From Paracoccaceae bacterium (GTDB taxonomy: Bacteria; Pseudomonadota; Alphaproteobacteria; Rhodobacterales; Rhodobacteraceae), in contig CACPPZ010000006.1 of NCBI GenBank assembly GCA_902635985.1, forward strand, positions 1 through 56,613: a stretch of 56,613 nucleotides of DNA. Direction: 5' to 3'. Both the position numbers and the translations under genes were made by a program. Below the pieces are notes generated by a model that saw only the letters and a list, made by a program, of their open reading frames with translations, was not told the DNA's origin and did no database searches. How positions within the stretch are numbered: position 1 is the stretch's first letter; every line of letters starts with the position of its first letter. Shown one piece after another: positions 43,613 to 52,016 of the stretch.

Positions 43613-43631
43613 CTAACATATTAAATGTTAG
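43613..43631. promoter_or_regulatory. inverted repeat CTAACAT-N5-ATGTTAG
   Basis: The arms CTAACAT (43613-43619) and ATGTTAG (43625-43631) flank ATTAA. It lies upstream of the Rieske operon and at the end of the broken small gene. The half-site equals that of the palindrome at 19002-19019, but with 5 bp inserted, so binding by the same regulator is doubtful. Confidence 0.35.
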
Positions 43632-43942
43632 ACTGAAAGTTCGAATCAATAATTAAATCTTCGCCATGCGCTGACATCTTTTGAGATTGTATCATTGAGG
43701 GATCAGTCACAGTTGGTAGGCTACGGATTTGCTCTACGAGCCATAGCTGTAGAGGCTCACCAATAGCTTTCCTTGCATGACTCTCCTTGGTGGTGCGTAT
43801 CAGTTCTGGTGTAAAAGAGTCGGCTGAGACTAGTATTTACTCTTGGCTTTGGATCATCGTCAGGAATCCACCTACTGAGTAACGGTTTGGCGGCAGGTGG
43901 TTTCTCTAATGCCTCTGCAGCTTTTACTGGTGGGCTAGTCAT
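43621..43942 (-). pseudogene. probable frameshifted small gene of unknown function
   Basis: Frame 1 from ATG 43942 gives MTSPPVKAAEALEKPPAAKP, then LLSRWIPDDDPKPRVNTSLS, and soon reaches a stop at 43757. A second frame, open without a usable start, takes over near 43830 with SADSFTPELIRTTKESHARK and continues AIGEPLQLWLVEQIRSLP to a stop at 43621. Joined by one frameshift they give a plausible protein of about 107 residues, while the frame 1 tail looks like noise. I do not recognise the family. Alternatively these are two chance reading frames. The position beside the Rieske pair and integrase remnant fits a decaying island. Confidence 0.4.
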
Positions 43943-43956
43943 TCAGTTTGAGACTT

Positions 43957-44226
43957 TTATTTCCTAAGCTTGTTTCTTTTCAGCACTGCAGCAATAAAAA
44001 GAAGAATCTGAACTGACAGAGTCATTATCACTATAAAGTGAATATATTCCGCTTTCAGCGAATTGACCATAGTGCCGTAAAGTATCCATCCTAAAAGTGA
44101 TAGTAACGAGAAATTGAGCCAAACCTTTTTAATTACTCGCTCTTTTTCTTGAGCAATCAGCTGTAAATTTTCCTGGTCTCTTTCGTATTTGCGTCTTTTA
44201 CGCTGTCTTTCATCAAAATCATTCAT
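43957..44226 (-). CDS. small membrane protein with charged N-terminus
   Basis: An 89-residue protein of no recognised family. The first 35 residues are very charged (DFDERQRKRRKYERDQENL) and probably helical; two hydrophobic segments follow (about 38-55 and 65-82), ending in KRNKLRK. It is probably an inner-membrane protein with both ends in the cytoplasm. An in-frame ATG at 44244 could be used instead; neither has a clear ribosome site. A 16-bp palindrome (44248-44263) sits immediately upstream. No functional link to the cyclase gene 185 bp upstream on the same strand is shown. Confidence 0.55.
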   Translation of the reverse strand: MNDFDERQRKRRKYERDQENLQLIAQEKERVIKKVWLNFSLLSLLGWILYGTMVNSLKAEYIHFIVIMTLSVQILLFIAAVLKRNKLRK

Positions 44227-44247
44227 TGTACTAAATTTTATCATATG

Positions 44248-44263
44248 AGCATTTTAAAATGCT
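44248..44263. promoter_or_regulatory. 16-bp palindrome AGCATTTTAAAATGCT
   Basis: A perfect palindrome just before the small membrane protein gene. It could be an operator or part of an AT-rich promoter. No second copy was noticed. Confidence 0.3.
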
Positions 44264-44380
44264 AAGTTCTACATTTACTCAAGCATCATTTAAAAGCCAA
44301 AATGAAAATCCCTATATACTTAAATATTCAAAGACTCCTGAGAATTTGCAGGACTTTAAGTTTTTCAACTCTCTAGTAGA

Positions 44381-44400
44381 TTTGTACTTTTGTACAAATT
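44381..44400. terminator. hairpin downstream of the cyclase gene
   Basis: ATTTGTAC and GTACAAAT form an 8-bp perfect stem around TTTT, 28 bp past the cyclase stop. No clear U-run follows on the minus strand, so it may act as an RNA 3'-end stabiliser or weak terminator. Confidence 0.4.
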
Positions 44401-44428
44401 CAAATAAATTTTCAAGTAACTTCCATTT

Positions 44429-45964
44429 TTAGCCATCGGTGACCCAAATATAATCTTCATGTTTACGGGCGCTAATAGTATTTAAAGGTTTACATTCATC
44501 TTCATGTTCTTCTGGCCTTTTGCCAACCCATTTTTTAACTTCGCCCGACTTAAAACAGAATTCACTCTTATGATAGGGGCATAGAATTGTGGCTTTGTCA
44601 GTTATTTGGCCGATATCTAATGGTAAATCCATATGTGGACATAGGTTTTCAATGGCATAGATTTCCCCCTCGTTGATCAGTAGTATTTCTTTTTCGTTGA
44701 GCATGTATTTCTTCTTTTCGCCTAAACTCAACTCTTCGATCGGTAAGGTGCGAAACCATTTCTTTCCCTCAAATTTTCTTTCAACTTCAGTAATGTTTAA
44801 TTTTAATGCGCCGCTATTTATGCTGCTCACTTCGTGCAAAGTAATCAAATTACTGGTTCCCCTGAGTTTCAATCTCAAGTAATTTCGGACAGAGACTTTA
44901 TCCTTAATCTGTTCATAAACTGTTTCGGAAACAAGCAACCTAGTTCCCGCCTCTTTATTGATGGCCTCAATCCTACTTGCGGTATTAACTGTATCTCCAA
45001 TGACCGTAACTTTTCTATCGTCACCCGAGCCTACTGATCCAGAAATAACCTCTCCAAAATGTATGCCAATTCTCATATCAAAATCTCTGCCATATGCCTT
45101 TTTTAGGTATGACTTGAATTGATCCATTTCCTTAAGCATTTCAACACTAGCACTTACAGCCCTTAATGCTTGTTGTCTGGACTCTTTTAATCCAAAGATA
45201 GCCATAATTGCGTCGCCAATGTAATTATTTACTTCACCTCCGTGGCGTATAATGACTTCCCGCATTATTGAAAAATATCTATTTAGGATGAATATTACGT
45301 CGTAAGCAGATAATGACTCTGAAAAAGGAGTGAAGCCTTTGATGTCACAAAAAAGTATCGTTAGATTGCGTATTGTGCCAACAGATTCTAACTTTTGTTC
45401 AGTAATTTGGTTGTTTAAGTCTGCGTCCCTTTTGTCTAAAAGTAACCTGCGAAATGACACATTTCCTTTTAACTTTGTCTGACAACCCAACCTAATATTT
45501 GGAGGAAATGAAAGCTTTTGAGCAAGCCGTTCTTCTAAATCACCTCGTGGATGACAATTCTCTAGTCCCTGTAAGATTTCAACACGGCAAGTAGAGCATT
45601 TTCCAGAACCACCACACGCGCTTAAATGGGCAATATTATTTCTCAAAGAGGCTATCAAAATTGACTCTTCGCCGGTAATATTAATTTCTCTATTATCGGG
45701 CTGGACTAGGGCAGAGAAGATTTTTTCATCTTTTGGCAGTTTTAAATTGTTATGAGTACCATCACAAAAAGGACCATTTGAAGTCTTTTTACAGCCGCAT
45801 AGGTATGCGGTTTCTGTCTGTTTAGCGGTAAACTTCTTGGGGCTAAATTGAGTTCCTTTGTGACTTCCATCACAAAAGGGTTGATTGCCACTTTTCCCGC
45901 AACTGCACCAAAAGTAGTCTGATCCTCCTTCTAGCTGGACAGGAAAGGGCTTATTTAAAGTCAT
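44429..45964 (-). CDS. CDGSH-CDGSH-ferredoxin-cyclase-Rieske fusion protein
   Basis: A 511-residue soluble protein with five domains. Two CDGSH domains have ligands C20, C22, C31, H35 and C56, C58, C67, H71. A [2Fe-2S] ferredoxin domain has C117, C123, C126 and C161 (C-x5-C-x2-C-x34-C). A class III nucleotide cyclase domain (about 198-380) has metal Asp207 (FCDIKG) and Asp251 (YIGDAIMAIFG), and Asn327/Arg331 in GDTVNTASRIE. A C-terminal Rieske domain has C442/H444 and C462/H465. The usual purine-selecting Lys before IGD is Asn247, so the nucleotide or activity is open. AGGTG lies 5 nt before the ATG. It probably links redox or iron-sulfur state to a cyclic nucleotide signal. No effector gene is adjacent. 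Confidence 0.9.
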   Translation of the reverse strand: MTLNKPFPVQLEGGSDYFWCSCGKSGNQPFCDGSHKGTQFSPKKFTAKQTETAYLCGCKKTSNGPFCDGTHNNLKLPKDEKIFSALVQPDNREINITGEESILIASLRNNIAHLSACGGSGKCSTCRVEILQGLENCHPRGDLEERLAQKLSFPPNIRLGCQTKLKGNVSFRRLLLDKRDADLNNQITEQKLESVGTIRNLTILFCDIKGFTPFSESLSAYDVIFILNRYFSIMREVIIRHGGEVNNYIGDAIMAIFGLKESRQQALRAVSASVEMLKEMDQFKSYLKKAYGRDFDMRIGIHFGEVISGSVGSGDDRKVTVIGDTVNTASRIEAINKEAGTRLLVSETVYEQIKDKVSVRNYLRLKLRGTSNLITLHEVSSINSGALKLNITEVERKFEGKKWFRTLPIEELSLGEKKKYMLNEKEILLINEGEIYAIENLCPHMDLPLDIGQITDKATILCPYHKSEFCFKSGEVKKWVGKRPEEHEDECKPLNTISARKHEDYIWVTDG

Positions 45965-46098
45965 AGAAACACCTGTAATTATCTAGGTAATAGTAAAGTA
46001 GTCCAATCTTTGGAAATAGTAAGGCATTAACTTTAAGTGTAGTGTTTTCGATAATCCAAAATTAAAAAAATGGACAATTAGCATAATTAATTATTTGG

Positions 46099-48627
46099 TT
46101 ACTGAGACCTAAGAAATTTAGCTGGACTTACCTTAAGAGATTTTATTGCGAAATATAAACCTGCCAATAGATTTGCTACTAATCCGCCAGTTATAACCAA
46201 AAATACGGTTGGCCAAATTATTTGGAAAGGTAGTTCGAGGACATATGTCGTTATTCCCCAAGCTCCACAGATTGCAAAAAATATTGCCACGCAACCTGCT
46301 GTAACCCCTAATAATGAAAAACGAATTATATAACTAATAATTAGCTCCTTATGCGTCGCTCCCAAAGTTTTCAATATTGCCGCATCGTATGACCTTGCAC
46401 TTTGTCCAGAAGCTGCTGACCCTAAAAGAACTAAAAACCCTGTTGCCAATGTAGTAAGTGCACCATATGAACTGGCAGTGGCTATTGAACCTAATAGGTC
46501 GCTGACCCGCTCAATTACACCTCTCACTTTTATCAGTGTGATATTTGGAAATTTTCTTGCTAACGTGTTAAAAATCCCAATTTCTGACTCAGTATTGGCA
46601 TAAATTGTTGTGATAAAACTGTGGGGTGCGTTTTTGAGCGCACTTGGATTCATAGCGATAACGAAACCAATTCCAGCAGTTGAGAAGTCTACATTGCGAA
46701 GACTGGTAATTTCTCCGGTAATTTCCTTTCCCATTATATTTACTGTTATGCTATCACCGAGCCCAAGTCCAAGTTCCTCGGCTTGTTCAGCAGCAAAGCT
46801 AATTTGGGTTTTCCCTGAATAATTTCTTGGCCACAACAGACCCTCTGTAAGGTTAAACCTTTCTGGTAATTCCTCAAAGTATGTAATGCCTCTATCTCCT
46901 TTAATTACCCAGTGATCGCCAGCCACTTCAGAAGCTTGTTCATTATTTATTTTTGTTATTATTCCGCGCAGCATGGGGGCTTCATCAAACGAAGTAACGC
47001 CCTTGTAAGAATTCAAAGTCCTTCGTATTTCTTCAATTTGAGATTTTTGAATGTCGATTACGAAATAAGATGGGGCTACTTTGGGCAAATCGTTATTGAT
47101 TGATGTCCTTAGATTACCATCGACCTGACCTATTATGGCAAGTACGGTTAAGCCTAATCCTATCGCTAGCAATGAGTTAGAAGTTCCTTCTTGTGTGCCT
47201 CCCATAGAAGCCAGAGCCCAGCGTGTGGATGGGCGGCCATTAACAAATCTAGCTAATTTCTTAATAATTGCCATCAAGATACGTGCTGATAGAAATAAAG
47301 CTAATACAGCGACTGAAAAACCGAGCGCAAACCAACTTGTAAGTTTAGGGTTCTGATTAAATAAAGCCGAAGTAATTAAAAGAATAATTAAGAGGCCCAA
47401 GCTCCAAACCAAGTACTTAAAACGTGGTAAACTGTAACTTAACAAATTCATTTCGCGAAATAGTGCTGCAGTCTGTATATTTTCACATCTTGATAATGGC
47501 CAAAGTGTGAATAATGTTGCGATTATGGCTCCGTATATAGCCGCCTCGAATATTGGTGTTAAAGAAAAAACTATATCAATAGGGGTTGGAATAATAACCT
47601 TGAGAAAAGGTGCAAAAATATGTGGTGCACTCGCTCCGAACCCCAAGCCCAAAGCTATTCCAAGTAAAGATAATATAGATAGCTGAATGAAATAAGTCAT
47701 AAAAATCTGGAAATTTGTGGCGCCTAAGCTCCTTAAGACAGCTATCGTAGCGATTTTTCTGTTAAGGTAACCTTTAACTGCTGATCCGATCCCAACACCC
47801 CCAACTATGAGACCTGCAAGACCCACCATTATAAAAAAGGCTGACAATCTGGTGACAAACTCAGAAATACCTGGTGCACCATTTCTGGAGTCTCTCCAGC
47901 GCATGCCACTATTTTCGAATTTTGTTTTCGCGAGAGTTTCGAGAGAATCCAAGCTTTCACTTGAATCTATCTGTAGCCGATATTTTGCTGAAAAAAGTGT
48001 CCCGGGTGCAATTAATCCAGATGTTTTCAAGTCTTCAGTTTTTAGAATTGTTCGGGGTCCTAAACCAAAATTAGCACCAGCATCATCGGGCGCAGTGACA
48101 ATGATATCTCTCAAAATAAATTCGGTAAGTCCAAGCTGGAAGGCATCGCCTATAGAAATACCCAACCTAGATACAAGATCGCGTTCCATTATCGCGCTTT
48201 TGGGTTGGCTCAATATATCTTGAAGTGCTCGTCCACTGGAAAGCTGGACGTCTCCGATTAGTGGGTATTTTTCATCTATAGCTTTTATCTGAGTGAGTGC
48301 TCTTTCACTCTGGCCATCACTGATGACATTGGCCATCGATCTAAATTCTAGGATTTCTGACATGTTTGCGGATATTGATTTAAGCCAATTCAGTTCTTCA
48401 GTATTTGCTAAGCGATAGGTAAATTCTGCTTCAGCATCGCCGCCAAGTAACTCAGATCCTTTCTCACTAATAGCATATTCAATTCCCCTCTTAACAGTTC
48501 CGACAGCAGTAATTGTTCCAACGCCCAGCACCAAACATATTAGAAATATACGGAACCCAGAAATGCCTGAACGTAGTTCACGGATCGCCATTTGTACGGA
48601 GAATTTGAGATTTCCAAAAATAATCAC
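46099..48627 (-). CDS. FtsX-like ABC transporter permease (YbbP type)
   Basis: An 842-residue permease with the YbbP architecture: an N-terminal membrane helix, a large periplasmic domain, a cluster of helices near 255-385, more helices near 400-455, a second periplasmic domain, and a final three-helix FtsX unit. LRSLGATNFQIF and LKTLGATHKELI mark the two FtsX coupling loops. GTG 48627 overlaps the ATPase stop as GTGA, and I choose it because the coupling is exact; ATG 48588 is an alternative. With the adjacent ATPase it likely forms an exporter or mechanotransmission complex rather than an importer. The substrate is unknown. Confidence 0.88.
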   Translation of the reverse strand: MIIFGNLKFSVQMAIRELRSGISGFRIFLICLVLGVGTITAVGTVKRGIEYAISEKGSELLGGDAEAEFTYRLANTEELNWLKSISANMSEILEFRSMANVISDGQSERALTQIKAIDEKYPLIGDVQLSSGRALQDILSQPKSAIMERDLVSRLGISIGDAFQLGLTEFILRDIIVTAPDDAGANFGLGPRTILKTEDLKTSGLIAPGTLFSAKYRLQIDSSESLDSLETLAKTKFENSGMRWRDSRNGAPGISEFVTRLSAFFIMVGLAGLIVGGVGIGSAVKGYLNRKIATIAVLRSLGATNFQIFMTYFIQLSILSLLGIALGLGFGASAPHIFAPFLKVIIPTPIDIVFSLTPIFEAAIYGAIIATLFTLWPLSRCENIQTAALFREMNLLSYSLPRFKYLVWSLGLLIILLITSALFNQNPKLTSWFALGFSVAVLALFLSARILMAIIKKLARFVNGRPSTRWALASMGGTQEGTSNSLLAIGLGLTVLAIIGQVDGNLRTSINNDLPKVAPSYFVIDIQKSQIEEIRRTLNSYKGVTSFDEAPMLRGIITKINNEQASEVAGDHWVIKGDRGITYFEELPERFNLTEGLLWPRNYSGKTQISFAAEQAEELGLGLGDSITVNIMGKEITGEITSLRNVDFSTAGIGFVIAMNPSALKNAPHSFITTIYANTESEIGIFNTLARKFPNITLIKVRGVIERVSDLLGSIATASSYGALTTLATGFLVLLGSAASGQSARSYDAAILKTLGATHKELIISYIIRFSLLGVTAGCVAIFFAICGAWGITTYVLELPFQIIWPTVFLVITGGLVANLLAGLYFAIKSLKVSPAKFLRSQ

Positions 48628-49292
48628 CAAAGTTTTCCATCTCTAATTTTAATGATCCTATCGCATCTTTTCGCAAGTTCTCTGGAGTGGGTAACCAGAA
48701 AAAGTGTAGTATTATTCTCATTTTTGAGCTCAAAAAGTAGATCGACAATGGCTTTCGTATTCTCCTCATCCAAATTCCCTGTTGGTTCATCTGCTAAAAG
48801 AATCTTGGGATTTGAAACATATGCTCTTGCCAATGCTACGCGTTGTTGTTCTCCGCCGGATAGCTGTGAGGGATAATGATCAGCACGATGCGTTAGTCCA
48901 ACTCTATCTAATGCCTTAATAGCGTGTTTTTTTGGATTTTTTGAAAACGAAATCTCTAAGGGTGTTGCGACGTTTTCGAGTGCTGTGAGTGTGGGTATCA
49001 AGTGAAAGGATTGAAAAACAACTCCAACAGAATTTCTACGCAGCTTTGAGAGCCTGTCCTCCGACATTTCGGTAATTACCTGTCCCAGAATTACTATTTC
49101 TCCACTGGAGGCTCGCTCTAGTCCACCAGCCAGCATCAATAATGAAGACTTTCCCGATCCCGATGGGCCTATCAATCCAATACTTTCACCTTGATCAATA
49201 TTTAATGAAATATTTTTTATAATGTTTACATTGCCTGCGTTGCCTTTCAGCGTCAAAGATACATTTTGTAAAGAAATAATCGGTGTTCGCAT
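48624..49292 (-). CDS. ABC transporter ATPase (YbbA/LolD type)
   Basis: A 222-residue ATPase of the MacB/LolD/YbbA group. It has Walker A GPSGSGKSS, signature LSGGEQQRVALARA, Walker B ILLADEPTGNLDEEN and switch His in LVTHSREL. Its stop overlaps the permease start by 4 bp. It diverges from the arylesterase-like gene with only 12 bp between start codons, the same arrangement as E. coli tesA-ybbA-ybbP. It powers the FtsX-like permease. LolD itself is less likely, as no LolC/E-sized partner is present. Confidence 0.9.
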   Translation of the reverse strand: MRTPIISLQNVSLTLKGNAGNVNIIKNISLNIDQGESIGLIGPSGSGKSSLLMLAGGLERASSGEIVILGQVITEMSEDRLSKLRRNSVGVVFQSFHLIPTLTALENVATPLEISFSKNPKKHAIKALDRVGLTHRADHYPSQLSGGEQQRVALARAYVSNPKILLADEPTGNLDEENTKAIVDLLFELKNENNTTLFLVTHSRELAKRCDRIIKIRDGKLW

Positions 49293-49304
49293 GAAAGTTC
49301 TCTA

Positions 49305-49979
49305 ATGATTTTTATAGACAAAGTTAAATATGGTTTATTTTTGGCTGTGAGCAAGATGATCATTTTACTATTTGTGTTTTCCTCACTCACCAACGCTGAC
49401 AATCAAACAAAAATACTTATGCTTGGAGATAGCTTAACTCAGGGATACGGTTTAGAAGAAAACAAAGGGTTAGTTCCTAAGCTTCAGCATTGGCTCTCAG
49501 TCAATAATGTTGAAGTATTACTAATTAATGGCGGGGTTTCTGGTGATACTACACTTGGGGGTTTCGAGAGGTTGGATTGGTTGCTTACTCCAAGTATAAA
49601 TGGAGTAGTAGTTGCGCTTGGTGGAAACGATTTATTGCGAGGCTTTGATCCGAAATTTACAAAAAATAATCTACAAGGAATTTTCAAAAATTTAAAATCG
49701 AAGGGAATTACTAGTGTAATCGTTGGTACTATTTCTCCGTTAAATTACGGTCCCCAATTCAAAAAAGAATATGATGCGATATATCCTACATTAGCAAGAG
49801 AGTATAATCTTTTTTATATAGATAGCTTCTTTTCCCCTCTAATCGATAAAAAAACGCAGGAAATTTCGGTCAATTTACTTCAAGCGGATGGTATTCACCC
49901 AAATGAGAAGGGAGTTGAAGCAATAGTGAACTATATTGGTCCAGTTATTAGAGATTTTACTGTTTCACTATCTCAATAA
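49305..49979 (+). CDS. SGNH-family esterase/lysophospholipase (TesA-like)
   Basis: A 224-residue exported hydrolase of the GDSL/SGNH type. Block I reads MLGDSLTQGYGL with nucleophile Ser, block III is ALGGNDLLRG, and block V is ADGIHPN with the catalytic Asp and His. A hydrophobic stretch (residues 10-30) ending SSLTNADNQ is probably a signal peptide. ATG 49305 would leave 12 bp to the divergent ATPase start; ATG 49356, at MIILLFVFSS, is an alternative with a more ordinary promoter space. It cleaves acyl esters or thioesters in the periplasm. The pairing with the YbbA/YbbP genes is conserved in many proteobacteria. Confidence 0.9.
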   Translation: MIFIDKVKYGLFLAVSKMIILLFVFSSLTNADNQTKILMLGDSLTQGYGLEENKGLVPKLQHWLSVNNVEVLLINGGVSGDTTLGGFERLDWLLTPSINGVVVALGGNDLLRGFDPKFTKNNLQGIFKNLKSKGITSVIVGTISPLNYGPQFKKEYDAIYPTLAREYNLFYIDSFFSPLIDKKTQEISVNLLQADGIHPNEKGVEAIVNYIGPVIRDFTVSLSQ

Positions 49980-50173
49980 ACTGAAAAAAATTAATCAAGA
50001 TTGTTAACCTCAATTAATCTAGACGTGTTAAAATAAATTTATCAGCAAGATGCCAAGATGTCACAACGAGCTTTGGCAAAAAAATGAACCCTTGAATTTC
50101 TCTTGTAAAAAATACTACACACGGATCGAGTTATATATAGCCCGCATTGCCCTCATTTATTTTAGGAGATAAA

Positions 50174-50392
50174 ATGGCCAAAGAAGAATTGCTCGAGTTT
50201 CCAGGGGTTGTAAAAGAGCTACTGCCAAATGCTACATTCCGAGTGGAACTTGAAAATGGTCATGAAATAATTGCGCATACGGCAGGTAAAATGAGAAAGA
50301 ATAGAATTCGTGTACTTGCGGGTGATCGCGTTCAGGTAGAAATGACACCCTATGATTTGACGAAGGGGCGGATAAATTATCGTCATAAATAG
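50174..50392 (+). CDS. infA: translation initiation factor IF-1
   Basis: A 72-residue IF-1, an OB-fold protein that binds the 30S A site during initiation. The sequence begins [20 protein letters not shown] and contains [17 protein letters not shown]-type motifs (here [17 protein letters not shown]). The frame opens 27 bp earlier, but TAGGAGATAAA before ATG 50174 decides the start. The maf gene begins 3 bp after its stop. Confidence 0.97.
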   Translation: MAKEELLEFPGVVKELLPNATFRVELENGHEIIAHTAGKMRKNRIRVLAGDRVQVEMTPYDLTKGRINYRHK

Positions 50393-50395
50393 CCG

Positions 50396-50968
50396 TTGAA
50401 GCTTGTACTTGGATCAAGCAGCCCTCGGCGGCTAGAGTTACTATCCCAGATCGGTGTAACCCCTGATGAAATTCGAGCGCCAGAGATAGATGAAAAATGC
50501 ATTGCAGGAGAATTACCGCGTGAATACTGCAATCGAGTAGTATTGGCAAAGCTCAACGCAATCACATGCAATGCAGACGAAGTAGTTCTTTGTGGGGATA
50601 CGATTGTCGCTTTGGGTCGGAGAATTCTTGGTAAGCCAATAGATAAAGACCAGGCAATGAAATGTTTAATTGCTCTATCTGGAAGGAGACATCGGGTTAT
50701 AACAGCAATAGCCGTTCGATCTAATAACAAAGTTTGGACAAAAGATGTTATTAGTACTGTAAAATTCAAGGTTCTTTCTAAGAAAGAGATTGAAGACTAT
50801 TTAGGTACTGACGATTGGAAGGGAAAAGCTGGAGCTTATGGTATCCAAGGGCATGCCAGTAAATTTATTCCGTGGATATCGGGTTCTTTCTCGGCAATAG
50901 TTGGCTTACCTTTGTTTGAAACAAATAACTTGTTATTCAAAGCAGGTTATATACTGCGAAAAGTTTGA
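50396..50968 (+). CDS. maf: Maf-family nucleoside triphosphate pyrophosphatase
   Basis: A 190-residue Maf/YhdE-like pyrophosphatase that hydrolyses non-canonical or excess NTPs such as dTTP and UTP. It has the opening LGSSSPRR, the catalytic region [12 protein letters not shown], and [11 protein letters not shown]. The start is TTG 50396, since there is no ATG near the family N-terminus, and it follows infA at 3 bp, so translation is probably coupled. The infA-maf-RNase G order is a conserved alphaproteobacterial block. Maf function in cell division is not established here. Confidence 0.9.
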   Translation: MKLVLGSSSPRRLELLSQIGVTPDEIRAPEIDEKCIAGELPREYCNRVVLAKLNAITCNADEVVLCGDTIVALGRRILGKPIDKDQAMKCLIALSGRRHRVITAIAVRSNNKVWTKDVISTVKFKVLSKKEIEDYLGTDDWKGKAGAYGIQGHASKFIPWISGSFSAIVGLPLFETNNLLFKAGYILRKV

Positions 50969-50970
50969 AG

Positions 50971-51984
50971 ATGAATGGCACGATAGCTCTACTTGATTAC
51001 TTTGAAGGGAAAGAGGCAGCTGCATTGCTAATAGATGGTGAGTTATACGATTTTTTTGCAGAGGAAGATGCGAGAGCACCGGGCTCTATTTTTAGAGTAA
51101 AAGTAAAGCGCCAGCTAAAAGGAAGTGGTGGCGTTTTCGTTGAAAGTCCAGATGGTGATTTTTTTTTACATCAAACAAAAGGAATAAACACTGGTGATAT
51201 TATCTTAGTACAGGTGAGTAGTTATGGTGATAGCGAAAAACTGCCCCGCGTTACTACAAAAATACTTTTTAAAAGTAGATATGCAATAGTGACACCTTTT
51301 GCTGTTGGGCTTAATGTAGCTAAGAATATCCAAGATGATGAAAGAAGAATTTGGCTTAAGCAAATGGTCTCGGAGGGGCTTGAAGAAATTCCTTATGGGA
51401 TGATTTTGCGATCATCATGCAAATCCTCCAGTGATAGTGAAATCCTCAATGACTGTCGAAACATGATCACAGCTGCTCGAAAGGTATTATCAGACGATAA
51501 TAACGAACTCGGGTTAGTGCATCGATCTCACTCTCCGCATCAAATGGCATGGCGGGAATGGAACGATATACCGGCTGCAGATGGAAGGAGTGGTTCGTTT
51601 GCTGAATATGGGGTTTTAGAATTAATCGATGAGCTCAAAAATTCAAAAGTCATTATTAATGATTGTAATTACCATATCGAACCCACAAAAGCCTTTGTGG
51701 CGGTAGATGTTAATACTGCGGCGGATATTTCATTTGCTGCCGGATTAAAAGCTAATTTGGCGATGGCCAAAGATCTACCGCGTCAATTACGATTGAGAGG
51801 TTTGGGCGGGCAAATAGTTATAGATCCTGCACCAATTCCGAAAAGAGACCGTAAGGCAGTAGAAAACGCGCTTAGGGCAGCTTTCCGTAAAGATACAGTA
51901 GAAACTAATTTCGTTGGATGGACAGCCATGGGCTTGCTCGAATTACAGAGAGCAAGAATTCGTCCTAATTGGTTAAATCTTTAA
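50971..51984 (+). CDS. rng: ribonuclease E/G family protein
   Basis: A 337-residue RNase E/G catalytic protein, much shorter than E. coli RNase G (489) but typical for the infA-maf-linked alphaproteobacterial copy. An S1-like segment (about 35-85, VFVESPDGDFFLHQ) is followed by the catalytic region with AVDVNTAADISF and LGGQIVIDPAPIPKRDR, whose Asp residues bind Mg. The C-terminal zinc-link cysteines of full-length RNase E/G are not seen. The start is ATG 50971, 2 bp after the maf stop. It probably processes rRNA or mRNA. The usual downstream yacG is not recognised before leuA. Confidence 0.88.
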   Translation: MNGTIALLDYFEGKEAAALLIDGELYDFFAEEDARAPGSIFRVKVKRQLKGSGGVFVESPDGDFFLHQTKGINTGDIILVQVSSYGDSEKLPRVTTKILFKSRYAIVTPFAVGLNVAKNIQDDERRIWLKQMVSEGLEEIPYGMILRSSCKSSSDSEILNDCRNMITAARKVLSDDNNELGLVHRSHSPHQMAWREWNDIPAADGRSGSFAEYGVLELIDELKNSKVIINDCNYHIEPTKAFVAVDVNTAADISFAAGLKANLAMAKDLPRQLRLRGLGGQIVIDPAPIPKRDRKAVENALRAAFRKDTVETNFVGWTAMGLLELQRARIRPNWLNL

Positions 51985-52016
51985 TTGAGACCAGCTTAAT
52001 AGCACGCTATTGGAAC

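Noticed and set aside
51985-52016. AATAG/CTATT pairing as a terminator between rng and leuA
   Set aside because: Only five AT-rich pairs and no U-run; too weak to call.
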